A DNA stretch of 64,000 nt from Manihot esculenta (lineage: Eukaryota > Streptophyta > Magnoliopsida > Malpighiales > Euphorbiaceae): the NCBI RefSeq assembly GCF_001659605.2, contig NC_035178.2:1282159-1346158 (forward strand), in the 5' to 3' direction. The position numbers and the translations under genes are program-made. Each line of letters opens with the position of its first letter. Position 1 is the stretch's first letter. The notes below the pieces were generated by a model, which was not told the origin of the DNA, did not search any database, and was given only the letters and a program-made list of their open reading frames with translations. This document shows, one piece after another, positions 41,001 through 51,245 of this stretch.

Positions 41001-41125
41001 TTTCATATTTTCAATATATTAAGGAAGAAGAACATGGCAACCCGCCATAGACACCTGTAGATGATTATTAATTTTTTGCTGTAGAACATGAGTGAGTCAT
41101 CTACGTTGCTAGTTTTGGTCATATC
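38018..41125. other. FREE1 3' flank and AT-rich spacer
   Basis: Includes a short open frame at 38311-38445 (listed separately), a poly-A run near 39570-39587, and long A/T-rich stretches from 39880 to 41000. A segment at 38950-39120 looks like non-coding repeat flank but no family is recognised. Confidence 0.5.
38311..38445 (+). other. Small open frame of 44 codons in FREE1 3' flank, uncertain
   Basis: ATG at 38311 to TGA at 38443-38445 encodes a 44-residue peptide starting MKHLMGEKGTVWPVIGMVDG. Composition is protein-like (few A/T-driven Asn/Lys/Ile runs) in an otherwise AT-rich 3' flank about 300 bp downstream of FREE1. It may lie within a long FREE1 3' UTR or be a leftover exon. I do not recognise a family and cannot exclude chance. 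Confidence 0.25.
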
Positions 41126-41135
41126 TATATATAAA
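41126..41135 (+). promoter_or_regulatory. Probable TATA box of the GDSL lipase gene
   Basis: TATATATAAA, 64 bases upstream of the ATG at 41199. It shows that the open frame upstream of 41199 is promoter, not protein. Confidence 0.65.
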
Positions 41136-41198
41136 TGGACATTCAGGGAAAGTTTGAATGTACTTAAAAAAGATACAAGAAATCGAAGATCCAAAACG

Positions 41199-42959
41199 AT
41201 GCAGTTTCATTTGTGTAGAGTAGCGTCTCCAGCTTCACCATCTTCTTCTTTTTCTTTTTCTTGCAGTTTAATAGCGTTGGCCTTTCTTGCGACAAGTATT
41301 CATGTGTGGACAACAACAACAGCTTTGATAAAGCTACCACCTAATGTAACAATTCCAGCAGTTTTAGTATTTGGGGATTCCATAGTTGATGCAGGTAATA
41401 ACAACGATATCCAAACTCTGATCAAGTGTGATTTCCCTCCATATGGGTTGGATTTCGAGGGAGGAATTCCGACAGGCAGGTTCTGCGATGGAAAGATTCC
41501 CTCAGATATCATAGGTATAACATCTCTCTCCCCCTTGTTCATGCACTAAAAGATTTCTCTACTCCAAAACCATTCAACAGTTTGGCTCTGTTCCATAACA
41601 ATTTTAAAGATAGTATTAACTCAAACCAGTGGTATTTAATGCAACAACAAAGCCTTGAAAAGAAGAACTATTGAAGAATTCACTTTGATCCAACGCATGC
41701 ATGCATGCATTTATATATATAGATTCAAATGATGGAGGAAAAACGCATTTTTTAAAATAATGTAATCTTATTTTCAATTTTTTTTTCCCTAGCGGAAGAA
41801 CTAGGAATTAAGGATACTGTGCCTGCTTATTTGGACCCAATGGTGATGCCTCCAGAACTCGTTACAGGAGTAACCTTTGCTTCAGGTGGCACAGGATATG
41901 ATCCCTTAACACCAAAATTAACAGTAAATAATCTGCCACTCTTTTTCTTTTTTCTTTTTTTTTTTTAAAAAAAATTTTATTATTATTATATGTGTTAATT
42001 GTGAATGCTTGCATCACAGTCAGTTTTATCCTTGGCCGATCAATTACAATACTTCAAAGAATACATAGAGAAGCTGAATGGATTTTTTGGAGAAGAAAAA
42101 ACAAACTTTATCTTAGCAAATAGTTTGTATCTAGTCGTAGCTGGCAGCGATGACATAGCCAACACCTACTTTGTTCTACGTGCGAGGAAACAGTATGATG
42201 TTCCTGCATACACAGATCTTATGGCTGATTCCGCTTCTACGTTCATCCAGGTAATTCCTTTTTTCCCCCAAATACTAGAAGAAAATTTATGTTTTGGCTT
42301 CAAACAATATTCTTGACTTTGTCATTTAGAATTTTATTGCAATTCATCAAAAACCATAGAAGATTTAGAATTTATAATTTTGGTTGGTTTGAATTTTTGA
42401 AAAAGGATTTATATAATCTGGGGGCAAGGAGGATAGGAGTTTTCAGTGCACCACCAATTGGATGCGTGCCATCGCAGAGAACTTTAGCAGGTGGAGCTCA
42501 AAGAGACTGCGCAGAAAACTACAACCAAGCAGCAACCTTATTCAATTCCAAATTGTCTAAAAAGTTGGATTCTCTTAATGCCATTCTCCCTAACAGCAGA
42601 ATTGTCTATATAGATATCTACAATCCTCTCCTCAATCTCATCCAAAACCCTAACAAATACGGTAATTAATCCATTCTTTCAATTGGGCAATCAGATTTCA
42701 TTTCTAGAACTTGACCAATTTCTTAGCTTTCAGGATAAGTTTTACATTTGGGTTTGTTTTTCCAGGTTTTCAAGTGGCAAATAAAGGATGCTGTGGAACA
42801 GGTGCCTTAGAGGTTGCTATTTTATGTAATAAATTTACTCCAGTCACTTGTATTAATGTTTCTGATCATGTATTTTGGGATAGCTATCACCCCACAGAAA
42901 GAGCATATAGGGTACTTGCCTCACAACTCCTTAGTAAGTTTGTGGAAAGTTTCTTCTGA
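41199..42959 (+). CDS. GDSL esterase/lipase, EXL type, 375 aa
   Basis: Five exons, 41199-41514, 41793-41923, 42020-42250, 42406-42661 and 42766-42959, join in frame to 375 aa, normal for plant GDSL lipases. A hydrophobic N-terminus ([17 protein letters not shown]) is a probable signal peptide. Block [15 protein letters not shown] carries the catalytic Ser61, and block [14 protein letters not shown] carries the oxyanion Gly. Block III is [13 protein letters not shown], where Asp replaces the usual Asn of GxND, a variant I associate with the EXL subgroup. Block V WDSYHP provides Asp (about 350) and His (about 353). The protein is predicted to be a secreted esterase acting on cuticle, pollen-coat or wall esters. 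Exon 4 has a weak acceptor (gaaaaag). An alternating GCAT run (41695-41710) in intron 1 contains RY-like CATGCA words. Confidence 0.93.
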
Positions 42960-43534
42960 GCCAATTTTTGCTTGCAGTGTTACACTTGCTGATTTTATAC
43001 CAATCTTCCTGTTTATTCATTTTAGATTCTGAGTCATTTGGTTTATGTTTAATCATTTTCTTGAATGTTTGATACATAGTAATGCAATCAAATTAAATTT
43101 TCTATTTAATTTTCAATAGAAAATTTCTTCATTTATCCAGTGCCAAAAGGGGAAAGATTTTAGATTGTTGTTGTTGCCTGTGTCAATAACTGAATCTCCG
43201 ATGCTCTGGAATTTTTCCATTGGTCCGTCCGCAAGTAAAAAGGAGAAGTGGAAGTAAAACGGTTGAAACAACAGAATGTATTTTCACCAAGAAAACACCA
43301 CATTTTCAGGTGAATTGTGCATTGTGCGAGAAATTTTTATACACATCCGAATGTATACACTCCACTAATAAATAAATTAACACTAGTCAAAATCATGATA
43401 GATTTCATATTCAAATTGAAATAAATATTCCAGTGGATGCAAGAAAGCAGGCATACAAAGGGGATAAACAGTTCTTGTAATTCTTTAACCAAAGATTGCT
43501 ATGTACAATAAAAAAAAATTTCTCTGTTGAAAGC
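42960..43534. other. GDSL lipase 3' flank up to the gypsy insertion
   Basis: No gene is seen. The stretch ends with AAAGC (43530-43534), the left target duplication of the gypsy element. Confidence 0.5.
43530..43534. repeat. Left 5-bp target duplication of the gypsy element
   Basis: AAAGC, matches 55671-55675. Five bases is the usual length for gypsy integration. Confidence 0.85.
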
Positions 43535-45047
43535 TGATCAAGCACAATTTAGCCACATTTTTATTATCTCTTTTATTGCTTATTTACACATTTTCTAGCT
43601 TAATTTATGGTTTTTATCTTGTTTTTACAGAAAAGGAAGAATCTGGAAAATGGAAGAAAAAGTGCAGAAAATTTGCAAAAGGATGATTTGCCCAGTGATT
43701 TGCCCAAAAATCTGCTCCAATCACTGCCCAGATCAAGCTAAAACAGATACCCAGAGGCAACAGACAGCAGTGACATGGGCAAGCGATTTGACCAAGACAA
43801 TCGAGGATCACTGGCCAAATCACTCGCAGAGGCATAGAGGACTGACTCACAGAGAAGCGATTTGCCCAGTGATTTGCCCAAGAAACTGGTCAAATCGCCG
43901 GGCAAATCACTTTGACAGCAGAAAATTACAGCAGAGCGGGAAAATGGACAGCAAACAGAAATCCGAATTTTCAGAAGTCCAAATCCAATCCAATCACTTC
44001 CAGCACTTATCCAAGAGCCACGAAAGAGCTTCTCATCCAAGGAAATCCAATTGCAATTAAATTCAACATCAAAAGAGGAGTCCAACACCAAATCAAAGAG
44101 GGATTTCAAAACCCTAGATGGATAAAATTCTGCAACTATAAAAGGAGAGCCTCCAAGCCAGCAATCTTATCTCCTGATCATCCTCTGATCAGCAACTCAA
44201 CTCTCCAGAAACTCTCCAACATCTTCCTTTTTCTTTTCTTTTCATCTTTTTGTGTATTTAGTCCACCATGAGTGGCTAAACTTTCCTTATTTCTAGTTGA
44301 AGTTGGTGAATATTCAGATTTGTGATGAATTGGGAGGTTTAATACTCCATTGTTGAACTCTTGTTTGTTTCAATATTTATGCAATCTGACCTTTTCTTTA
44401 AATATTACTTTGCTTTTAGAATCAATAAGGGCCCATTGCTTTTAAATTGCCTAGTAATATTGTTTGAATGATTTAGGTCCGTAATTGCTTAGATTGTTCA
44501 AATACACATTTAATCAGGTTGTATGATCTAAACTTGACCACGCGGTTGGCAAGGATAGAATTGGGTTTCTCTAAGTCTTAATGCAGTCAACAGTTGTTCG
44601 ATGCTACAATGCCCCAAGGACGTTCCTTGGCAACTTGTTGATTAGTGTTTGATTAGCGAACGTTTCCTAATCAAACTAGAACTAAGGAGGAATTTGGATT
44701 GTGAGAAGCGTCTTCCACAACCAAAACTGATTTATTGAAATCAAATAGGAGTCTTTAAAAATCAAGGATCAATTCTGAACAAACTGAATTAAGACTCACA
44801 CTTCAGCTAGAATCTTTTTCTCATTGAATTACTCATCTTTAAATTATTGCTTTCTTTTGTTATTTAGTGTTAATCCATCAACTCAAAACCCCCCTCTCTT
44901 AATTATTTGTTATTTACTTATCTTGGTTATTATTAGGAAGATCTTTAGTGTCAATTCCCTGTGGTTCGACCCTATTGCCACTATCTACAAGTTTATTGTT
45001 GATTGTTTAATAGGTTTATTTTTGACGGCTTCGACAACCGCCTATCA
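43535..45047 (+). repeat. 5' LTR of the gypsy element
   Basis: 1513 bp from TGATCA to CCTATCA. Contains two AGTGATTTGCCC copies (43694-43705, 43868-43879) and an inverted copy (43900-43911). A TATA-like ctataaaag near 44136-44144 is a likely promoter, followed by the putative R region. A 136-codon open frame (43650-44060) is a by-product of the repeated motif. Comparison with the 3' LTR shows blocks of near identity broken by diverged stretches at about 44168-44300 and about 44826-45025. Confidence 0.95.
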
Positions 45048-45052
45048 AAAAT

Positions 45053-45070
45053 TGGCGCCGTTGCCGGGGA
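45053..45070 (+). other. Primer-binding site (tRNA-Asp type)
   Basis: TGGCGCCGTTGCCGGGGA, five bases after the LTR end, complementary to the 3' end of plant tRNA-Asp. This is the primer commonly used by Athila-type elements. Confidence 0.88.
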
Positions 45071-45099
45071 CTTGATTTAAACTAACGTATTTTCCCTTT

Positions 45100-48000
45100 A
45101 TGACCAGGTCTGGCCGTAAAGACACTCTTCTTTACGACCCTGAGATTGAGAAAACAGCCAAGCACTTAAGGAAGCAAGCAAATTTGAGGAACCAAGCCTC
45201 AAAAGCATCTTCATCAGCAACACCATCTCACAAAGCTGTTGCTACACCTGCTGATTTTTCTGCACCAGCAAATTCACCTACTTCTGCACCAACTGAAGCA
45301 CTTGCTATCACATCTGCCCCTGCTGCAGAAATTTTTTCACCAGCAGACTCGCCTACAGCCACTACTGATTTTGCAACAGAAACTGAGTTCCAGGTTATGG
45401 CAGAAAATCCAGCTATGGCAGCACCACCTGCTGCACGTGTTGAAGCTGAAAATCAAGCCAGAAACTTGCCCATCCAAGCACCTCAGCCACGGGAGAGAAC
45501 TCTTGGAGAGTTAGCTGAACCAGCAGGAGATCTAGCACCCTTATGCATTGCATATCCCCCATTGACAGCACCTTTTGAGCTAAAAACAGGTCTGATCCAT
45601 CTCCTTCCCAAATTCAGAGGCCTTGAAAATGAAGATCCTCACAAGCATTTGAAGGCATTCCATGTTGTGTGCTCAACTTTGAGACCCCAAGGTATTCCAG
45701 AAGAGGATGTCAAACTTAGAGCCTTCCCTTTTTCCCTTGAAGACTATGCCAAAGAATGGCTATTCTACTTGCCACCCGGATCCATCACATCATGGGCTGA
45801 TATGGTGAGAGCATTCTTAAAAAAATTCTTCCCTACCTCAAAAGCCATAGGCATCCGTCGAGAAATAAGTGGCATAAGGCAAAAGCACTCTGAAGGCTTG
45901 TATGAGTATTGGGAGAGGTTCAAGAAGTTATGCACAAGCTGCCCTCAACATGATATTTCTGACCAATCTCTCATTGAGTACTTCTATGGAGGTCTACTAC
46001 CCTCAGAAAGAAAGTTTATTGATGCAGCCTGTGGAGGATCAACTGAGAGAAAATCACCTCGAGAGATGAAGGACTTAATTTCCACCATGGCCGCAGCTTC
46101 TCAGCAATTTGGAGATCAAGAGCTGCCAACAAGGAATGTAAATGAGGTGAGTAATTCCACTTTATCATCCCAACTTTCTGAACTCACCAATGCTGTCCGT
46201 AGCCTTGTTGTGAGTCAAGCCCAACAAGTCCAGCAGATTCAGCAGCCCAAGACATGTGGAATATGTGCCAACAACCACCCAACTGATCTATGTCCTTCCC
46301 TTCAAGAGGAGGACCAGCAAGTCAATGCTGTTGGAGGCTTCAATGGGCAAAGGAGGTATGATCCCTATGCAAATACTTATAATCCAGGTTGGAGGGACCA
46401 TCCAAATTTCAGTTATGCAAGGGGACAGCAATATCCAAGCTACCAGCAAAGAAACCAAGCTCAAGCTGCACCTCAAAATTCTAATGCATCCCTTGAAGAG
46501 ATTGTGAAAAATTTGGCAAGTACTGTGCAAAATCTTGAGAAACAAATGGGGCAAATGGCTTCATCCTTAAACAAAATTGAATCACAAGGGAAGCTACCTT
46601 CCCAAACTGAGATAAATCCAAGGCAAAATGCTAGTGCCATCACATTGAGGAGTGGAAAGGAGTTGCAAGACAATAGGGCTGAAAAATTGCAAAAACAGAC
46701 CGTGGAAGAAATTCTGCCAGAAAGTGATCAGGGCAGTGATTTGCCCAGTTTGCTTGTAGAAACTGACCCGATCGCTGGGCAAACTAAGCAGTCCAGCAGT
46801 GGTTTGCCCAGTTCTCCAGAGAAGGCAGAAAGTGATTTGCCCAAATCAACAGACCAGGCAGAATCCAGTCAAAGGCAGAAACAGCAACCTATGGAGAAAT
46901 TCAAGGTACCTCCTCCCTTCCCAAAGAGATTTGCAAGGTCCCAAAAGGAGAAAGAGGAAAAAGAGATATTGGAGACACTTCGCAAGGTGGAAATCAACAT
47001 TCCCCTACTTGATGCTGTAAAGCAAATTCCGAGGTATGCCAAATTTCTCAAAGAGCTATGCACCAACCGAAGGAAACTTGCTGAACGTGAAAAGGTAAGT
47101 GTGGGGGAGTGTGTTTCAGCTGTAATCCAAAGGAAACTTCCAACCAAATGCAAGGATAGAGGGATGTTCGCGGTTTCATGCAAAATAGGCAATGTGGGGA
47201 TAAAGAAAGCCATGTGTGACCTTGGAGCTTCAATAAATGTCATGCCTCTGTCTATTTTTAACTTGTTGAATGCAGGTACACTCAAGGGCACCAGCATTGT
47301 GATCCAATTAGCTGACCGGTCCATTGTCTATCCCAAGGGAGTTCTTGAAGATGTGTTGGTGCAAGTGGACCAATTAGTCTTTCCAGCAGATTTTTATGTT
47401 ATTGACATGGAGGAAGACAAGAGCAATACCACCTCTGATATCTTACTTGGGAGACCATTCTTGAGCACAGCAAGAACAAAAATTGATGTGCATGATGGCA
47501 CATTGACTATGGAGTTTGAAGGGGAAGTTATCAAATTTAATGTTTATGATGCCATGAAATTCCCCAATGATGTCTCTCATGTTTATGGCCTTGATATTAT
47601 TGATAATTTAAGTCAAGAAGTTTTTGATTTTGATCAGGAAAACTTACTTTATGAAGGTCTTTGCAGGAGAGAAGAAGTGGACAGCAACATCTTTGAAGCA
47701 GACAAAACAGCAGACTGCTGTAACTTGCTGGGTATGGGTGATTTGCCCAGTGATTTGCCCAGTACATCAGAAAATCTGCTCAAATCACAGCTCAAATCAG
47801 ACAGCAGGCAGACAGAAAACCAGCAGACAGAAAATGCACCAGAACTGAAACCCTTGCCTAACCACCTCAAATATGCCTACTTGGGAGCCGGAAATACACT
47901 TCCAGTAATCATCTCCAACCAGCTCAGCCAAGAAGAAGAGGAAAAGCTCCTGGATGTGTTGAGGAGACACAAGAAGGCAATTGGGTGGACATTGGAGGAC

Positions 48001-50739
48001 ATAAAGGGTATCTCACCCTCAACATGCATGCATCGGATTCTCATGGAGGATGAATGCAAACCTGTTCGAGAGGCACAAAGAAGGCTGAATCCACCTATGA
48101 TGGAGGTTGTAAAGAAGGAGATTGTGAAGCTCCTAGACATTGGGGTAATCTACCCCATTTCTGACAGTAAATGGGTGAGTCCCATCCATGTGGTACCAAA
48201 GAAGACCGGGATTACCATTGTCCCCAATTCTGAAGGAGAGCTAGTACCCACTCGTGTGCAAAATGGGTGGAGAGTTTGCATGGACTACAGGAAGCTCAAC
48301 ACAGCCACAAGGAAGGACCACTTTCCCTTGCCCTTCATGGACCAAATGCTTGAGAGACTTGCTGGAAAAAGCCACTACTGCCTCCTTGATGGATATTCTG
48401 GATTTTATCAAATCCCAGTTGCACCAGAAGATCAAGAGAAGACCACTTTCACATGCCCATTTGGTACATTCGCATTCAGGAGGATGCCCTTTGGTCTTTG
48501 CAATGCACCAGCCACTTTCCAAAGGTGCATGATGAGTATTTTTTCTGACTATGTAGAGAAGATCATTGAAGTCTTCATGGATGACTTTACGGTGTATGGC
48601 AACTCATTCCATGAATGCCTAGCCAACTTGGAGAAGATACTTCAAAGGTGTTTGGAGACAAACTTGGTTCTCAACTATGAGAAGTGCCACTTCATGGTCA
48701 GCCATGGCTTAATCCTAGGCCATATTGTTTCAGCAAAAGGGATTGAGGTGGACAAAGCCAAAATTGACACCATCAAAAATCTGCCCTATCCAACCAGCAT
48801 TAGGGAGATTCGATCATTCCTTGGTCATGCTGGTTTTTACAGGAGGTTTATCAAAGATTTTTCTAAAATAACTCAGCCTCTTTGCAGATTGTTACAGCAG
48901 GATGTACCATTCAACTTTGATGACAGCTGCAAATCAGCCTTTGATCTGATCAAATCACTCCTAATTTCTGCCCCAGTCATCCAGCCACCTGATTGGAACC
49001 TTCCATTTGAGATAATGTGTGATGCCAGCAACTTTGCTATAGGTGCAGTATTGGGACAGCGTATAGGTAACTCTCCTCATGTCATTCATTATGCCTCACG
49101 CACCCTAGATGCTGCACAATGCAATTATTCCACCACAGAAAAAGAGTTGCTGGCTGTTGTGTTTGCATTGGAGAAGTTTAGACCCTACCTACTTGGTACA
49201 AAGGTGATTATATACTCAGATCATGCAGCACTAAGGTATTTAATCAAGAAAAAAGAGTCCAAACCTAGGCTGGTGAGATGGATATTGCTGTTACAAGAGT
49301 TTGACTTGGAGATCCGTGACAAGAAAGGCAAGGAGAACCTTGTGGCTGATCACCTTAGCAGAATTCTGACCGAGATGGAGACATGCCCCATCAATGAGAC
49401 CTTCCCTGATGAGCACCTCTTTGCTGTCCAAGAAGAGGAACCATGGTATGCTGATATTGTTAACTTCCTTGCCATAGGTGATTTGCCCACTGATTTGCCC
49501 AAACACATAAGAGACAAAATCAAGAAAGAGGCAAGGTATTATGTGTGGGATGAGCCTTACCTATGGAAGCATTGTGCAGACCAAGTCATAAGGAGATGCA
49601 TCCCAAACCATGAGATCACATCTGTCCTAACTTTCTGCCACTCTTACAGCTGTGGAGGTCACTTTGGGCCACGCAAGACAGCCTTGAAAGTCCTTGAAAG
49701 TGGATTATTTTGGCCTAACATCTTCAGAGATTCTTATTTATTTTGTAGGTCATGTGCAAGATGCCAACAAACAGGAAACCTTGGCAAAAGAAGTGAAATG
49801 CCTCAAGCACCCATCATGGTGTGTGAAATCTTTGACATATGGGGCATTGACTTCATGGGACCATTCCCACCTTCCTTTGGCAACACCTACATACTACTTG
49901 CTGTGGATTATGTGTCCAAGTGGATTGAGGCCAAAGCAACAAGAGCTGATGATGCAAAAACAGTGTGTGATTTTGTAAAATCCCACATTTTCTCAAGATT
50001 TGGACTGCCCAAAGCCATAATCAGTGACCGAGGCACCCATTTTTGCAACAAGGTAGTAGAAACTCTCCTCAAGAAGCACCATGTCATCCATAGAACATCT
50101 ACTGCCTATCATCCTCAAACAAATGGGCTGGCTGAAGTATCAAATAGGGAGATAAAGTCCATCTTGGAGAAAACGGTCTGCCCAAATCGCAAGGACTGGA
50201 GTACACGCCTCAATGATGCCTTATGGGCATATAGAACAGCATATAAAACTCCAATTGGGATGTCTCCATATAGGCTGATTTATGGGAAAGCATGCCACCT
50301 ACCTGTGGAACTTGAACACAAAGCTTATTGGGCTGTGAAGAGCTGCAATCTTGATGTAAAAGAGGCTGGAGTTCACAGAAAACTGCAGATTCAAGAGCTT
50401 GAAGAGATCAGGCGTGATGCATATGAAGCTTCATGGGATTATAAAGCAAGGACCAAAGCCTTCCATGACAAGAACATCTCCAGAAAACACTTCCAGGTTG
50501 GTGATAAGGTTTTGCTTTTTGATTCAAGGTTCAAACTATTCCCTGGAAAGCTTCGGTCAAGGTGGATTGGACCATTCTTGGTTGAACATGTCTATCCACA
50601 TGGAGCTGTTGACATTCGGAGCCCACAAACAAGCAAAGTTTTCAAAGTTAATGGGCATCGTTTGAAGAGATTCTATGAAGGTTTTACTGTCCATGTTGTG
50701 GAGGAGGTCCCCTTGGATCCCCCTTCCCCAGATTGCTGA
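45100..50739 (+). CDS. Gypsy gag-pol polyprotein, single intact frame, 1879 aa
   Basis: A Pro/Ala/Ser-rich N-terminus (1-140) precedes the retrotransposon gag domain (about 150-330; [20 protein letters not shown]). One knuckle-like motif follows ([13 protein letters not shown]). Protease has [10 protein letters not shown] near residue 706 (Leu instead of the usual T/S after Asp, as in Athila). RT has [29 protein letters not shown] and FMDDFTVYG near 1159 (Phe-Met in place of Tyr-x before the DD pair). RNase H ([27 protein letters not shown]) is followed by an integrase zinc part ([14 protein letters not shown] ... CARCQQTG) and a D-D-E core (DFMGPF near 1584; SDRGTHF near 1642; Glu near 1679). 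A chromodomain is not evident. Gag and pol share one frame, with no visible frameshift site. The S-D-L-P motif from the 12-bp repeat occurs in frame several times in the linkers. Confidence 0.96.
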   Translation: MTRSGRKDTLLYDPEIEKTAKHLRKQANLRNQASKASSSATPSHKAVATPADFSAPANSPTSAPTEALAITSAPAAEIFSPADSPTATTDFATETEFQVMAENPAMAAPPAARVEAENQARNLPIQAPQPRERTLGELAEPAGDLAPLCIAYPPLTAPFELKTGLIHLLPKFRGLENEDPHKHLKAFHVVCSTLRPQGIPEEDVKLRAFPFSLEDYAKEWLFYLPPGSITSWADMVRAFLKKFFPTSKAIGIRREISGIRQKHSEGLYEYWERFKKLCTSCPQHDISDQSLIEYFYGGLLPSERKFIDAACGGSTERKSPREMKDLISTMAAASQQFGDQELPTRNVNEVSNSTLSSQLSELTNAVRSLVVSQAQQVQQIQQPKTCGICANNHPTDLCPSLQEEDQQVNAVGGFNGQRRYDPYANTYNPGWRDHPNFSYARGQQYPSYQQRNQAQAAPQNSNASLEEIVKNLASTVQNLEKQMGQMASSLNKIESQGKLPSQTEINPRQNASAITLRSGKELQDNRAEKLQKQTVEEILPESDQGSDLPSLLVETDPIAGQTKQSSSGLPSSPEKAESDLPKSTDQAESSQRQKQQPMEKFKVPPPFPKRFARSQKEKEEKEILETLRKVEINIPLLDAVKQIPRYAKFLKELCTNRRKLAEREKVSVGECVSAVIQRKLPTKCKDRGMFAVSCKIGNVGIKKAMCDLGASINVMPLSIFNLLNAGTLKGTSIVIQLADRSIVYPKGVLEDVLVQVDQLVFPADFYVIDMEEDKSNTTSDILLGRPFLSTARTKIDVHDGTLTMEFEGEVIKFNVYDAMKFPNDVSHVYGLDIIDNLSQEVFDFDQENLLYEGLCRREEVDSNIFEADKTADCCNLLGMGDLPSDLPSTSENLLKSQLKSDSRQTENQQTENAPELKPLPNHLKYAYLGAGNTLPVIISNQLSQEEEEKLLDVLRRHKKAIGWTLEDIKGISPSTCMHRILMEDECKPVREAQRRLNPPMMEVVKKEIVKLLDIGVIYPISDSKWVSPIHVVPKKTGITIVPNSEGELVPTRVQNGWRVCMDYRKLNTATRKDHFPLPFMDQMLERLAGKSHYCLLDGYSGFYQIPVAPEDQEKTTFTCPFGTFAFRRMPFGLCNAPATFQRCMMSIFSDYVEKIIEVFMDDFTVYGNSFHECLANLEKILQRCLETNLVLNYEKCHFMVSHGLILGHIVSAKGIEVDKAKIDTIKNLPYPTSIREIRSFLGHAGFYRRFIKDFSKITQPLCRLLQQDVPFNFDDSCKSAFDLIKSLLISAPVIQPPDWNLPFEIMCDASNFAIGAVLGQRIGNSPHVIHYASRTLDAAQCNYSTTEKELLAVVFALEKFRPYLLGTKVIIYSDHAALRYLIKKKESKPRLVRWILLLQEFDLEIRDKKGKENLVADHLSRILTEMETCPINETFPDEHLFAVQEEEPWYADIVNFLAIGDLPTDLPKHIRDKIKKEARYYVWDEPYLWKHCADQVIRRCIPNHEITSVLTFCHSYSCGGHFGPRKTALKVLESGLFWPNIFRDSYLFCRSCARCQQTGNLGKRSEMPQAPIMVCEIFDIWGIDFMGPFPPSFGNTYILLAVDYVSKWIEAKATRADDAKTVCDFVKSHIFSRFGLPKAIISDRGTHFCNKVVETLLKKHHVIHRTSTAYHPQTNGLAEVSNREIKSILEKTVCPNRKDWSTRLNDALWAYRTAYKTPIGMSPYRLIYGKACHLPVELEHKAYWAVKSCNLDVKEAGVHRKLQIQELEEIRRDAYEASWDYKARTKAFHDKNISRKHFQVGDKVLLFDSRFKLFPGKLRSRWIGPFLVEHVYPHGAVDIRSPQTSKVFKVNGHRLKRFYEGFTVHVVEEVPLDPPSPDC

Positions 50740-51245
50740 ACAAGACACTGAAGTCCAGCCCAAGACAGAAAACAGGGCGCTACTGGGAGGCAACCCAGAG
50801 GCAGTGATTTGCCCAGTGATTTGCCCACGTTTTGCTCAAATCGCCGGGCAAATCGACTGAAGGTACCATAATCACAAGTGATAGGGGCAGTGATTTGCCC
50901 AATTGCCCAGATAAACTGACCAGATCACCGGTCCAATCGCAAGATCAAGCACGCCATCAGCAAAAGGCGTGAACAGTACCAGTACATCAATTGCAAAAGA
51001 AGAGTGATCTAGCCCAGTGATTTGCCCACTGCTTGCCCAAATCACTGGGCAAACCACCATGTCAATAATCAAGAGGGCCAGCATTAAATGATCAGGGCAG
51101 ATTCACATACCCAAATCGCTTTAAGTAGTCTTTTCTTTTATATTTTATTCTTTTACATTTTACGCTAACTACTGTTTCCTCTTCTTCTTCTTCGAGCTTT
51201 CTCTTCTCCGACCACCACTCAGCCACCGGCAAACTCAAGACCACC
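50740..51245 (+). other. Spacer between gag-pol and the third ORF
   Basis: Non-coding, 506 bp, rich in the 12-bp motif (copies at 50803, 50815, 50889, 51016) and its inverted forms, with several possible short hairpins. A pyrimidine-rich stretch at 51120-51200 precedes the third ATG. Confidence 0.6.

Noticed and set aside
41088..41198. Upstream extension of the GDSL lipase frame to 41088
   Set aside because: It would place the TATA box inside the protein; the ATG at 41199 gives a proper signal peptide.
43650..44060. 136-codon open frame in the 5' LTR (and its identical copy at 54279-54689 in the 3' LTR)
   Set aside because: It lies inside the LTR, and its repeats of ICPVICP are the 12-bp motif read in another frame. 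A minus-strand frame is open there too. No family features.
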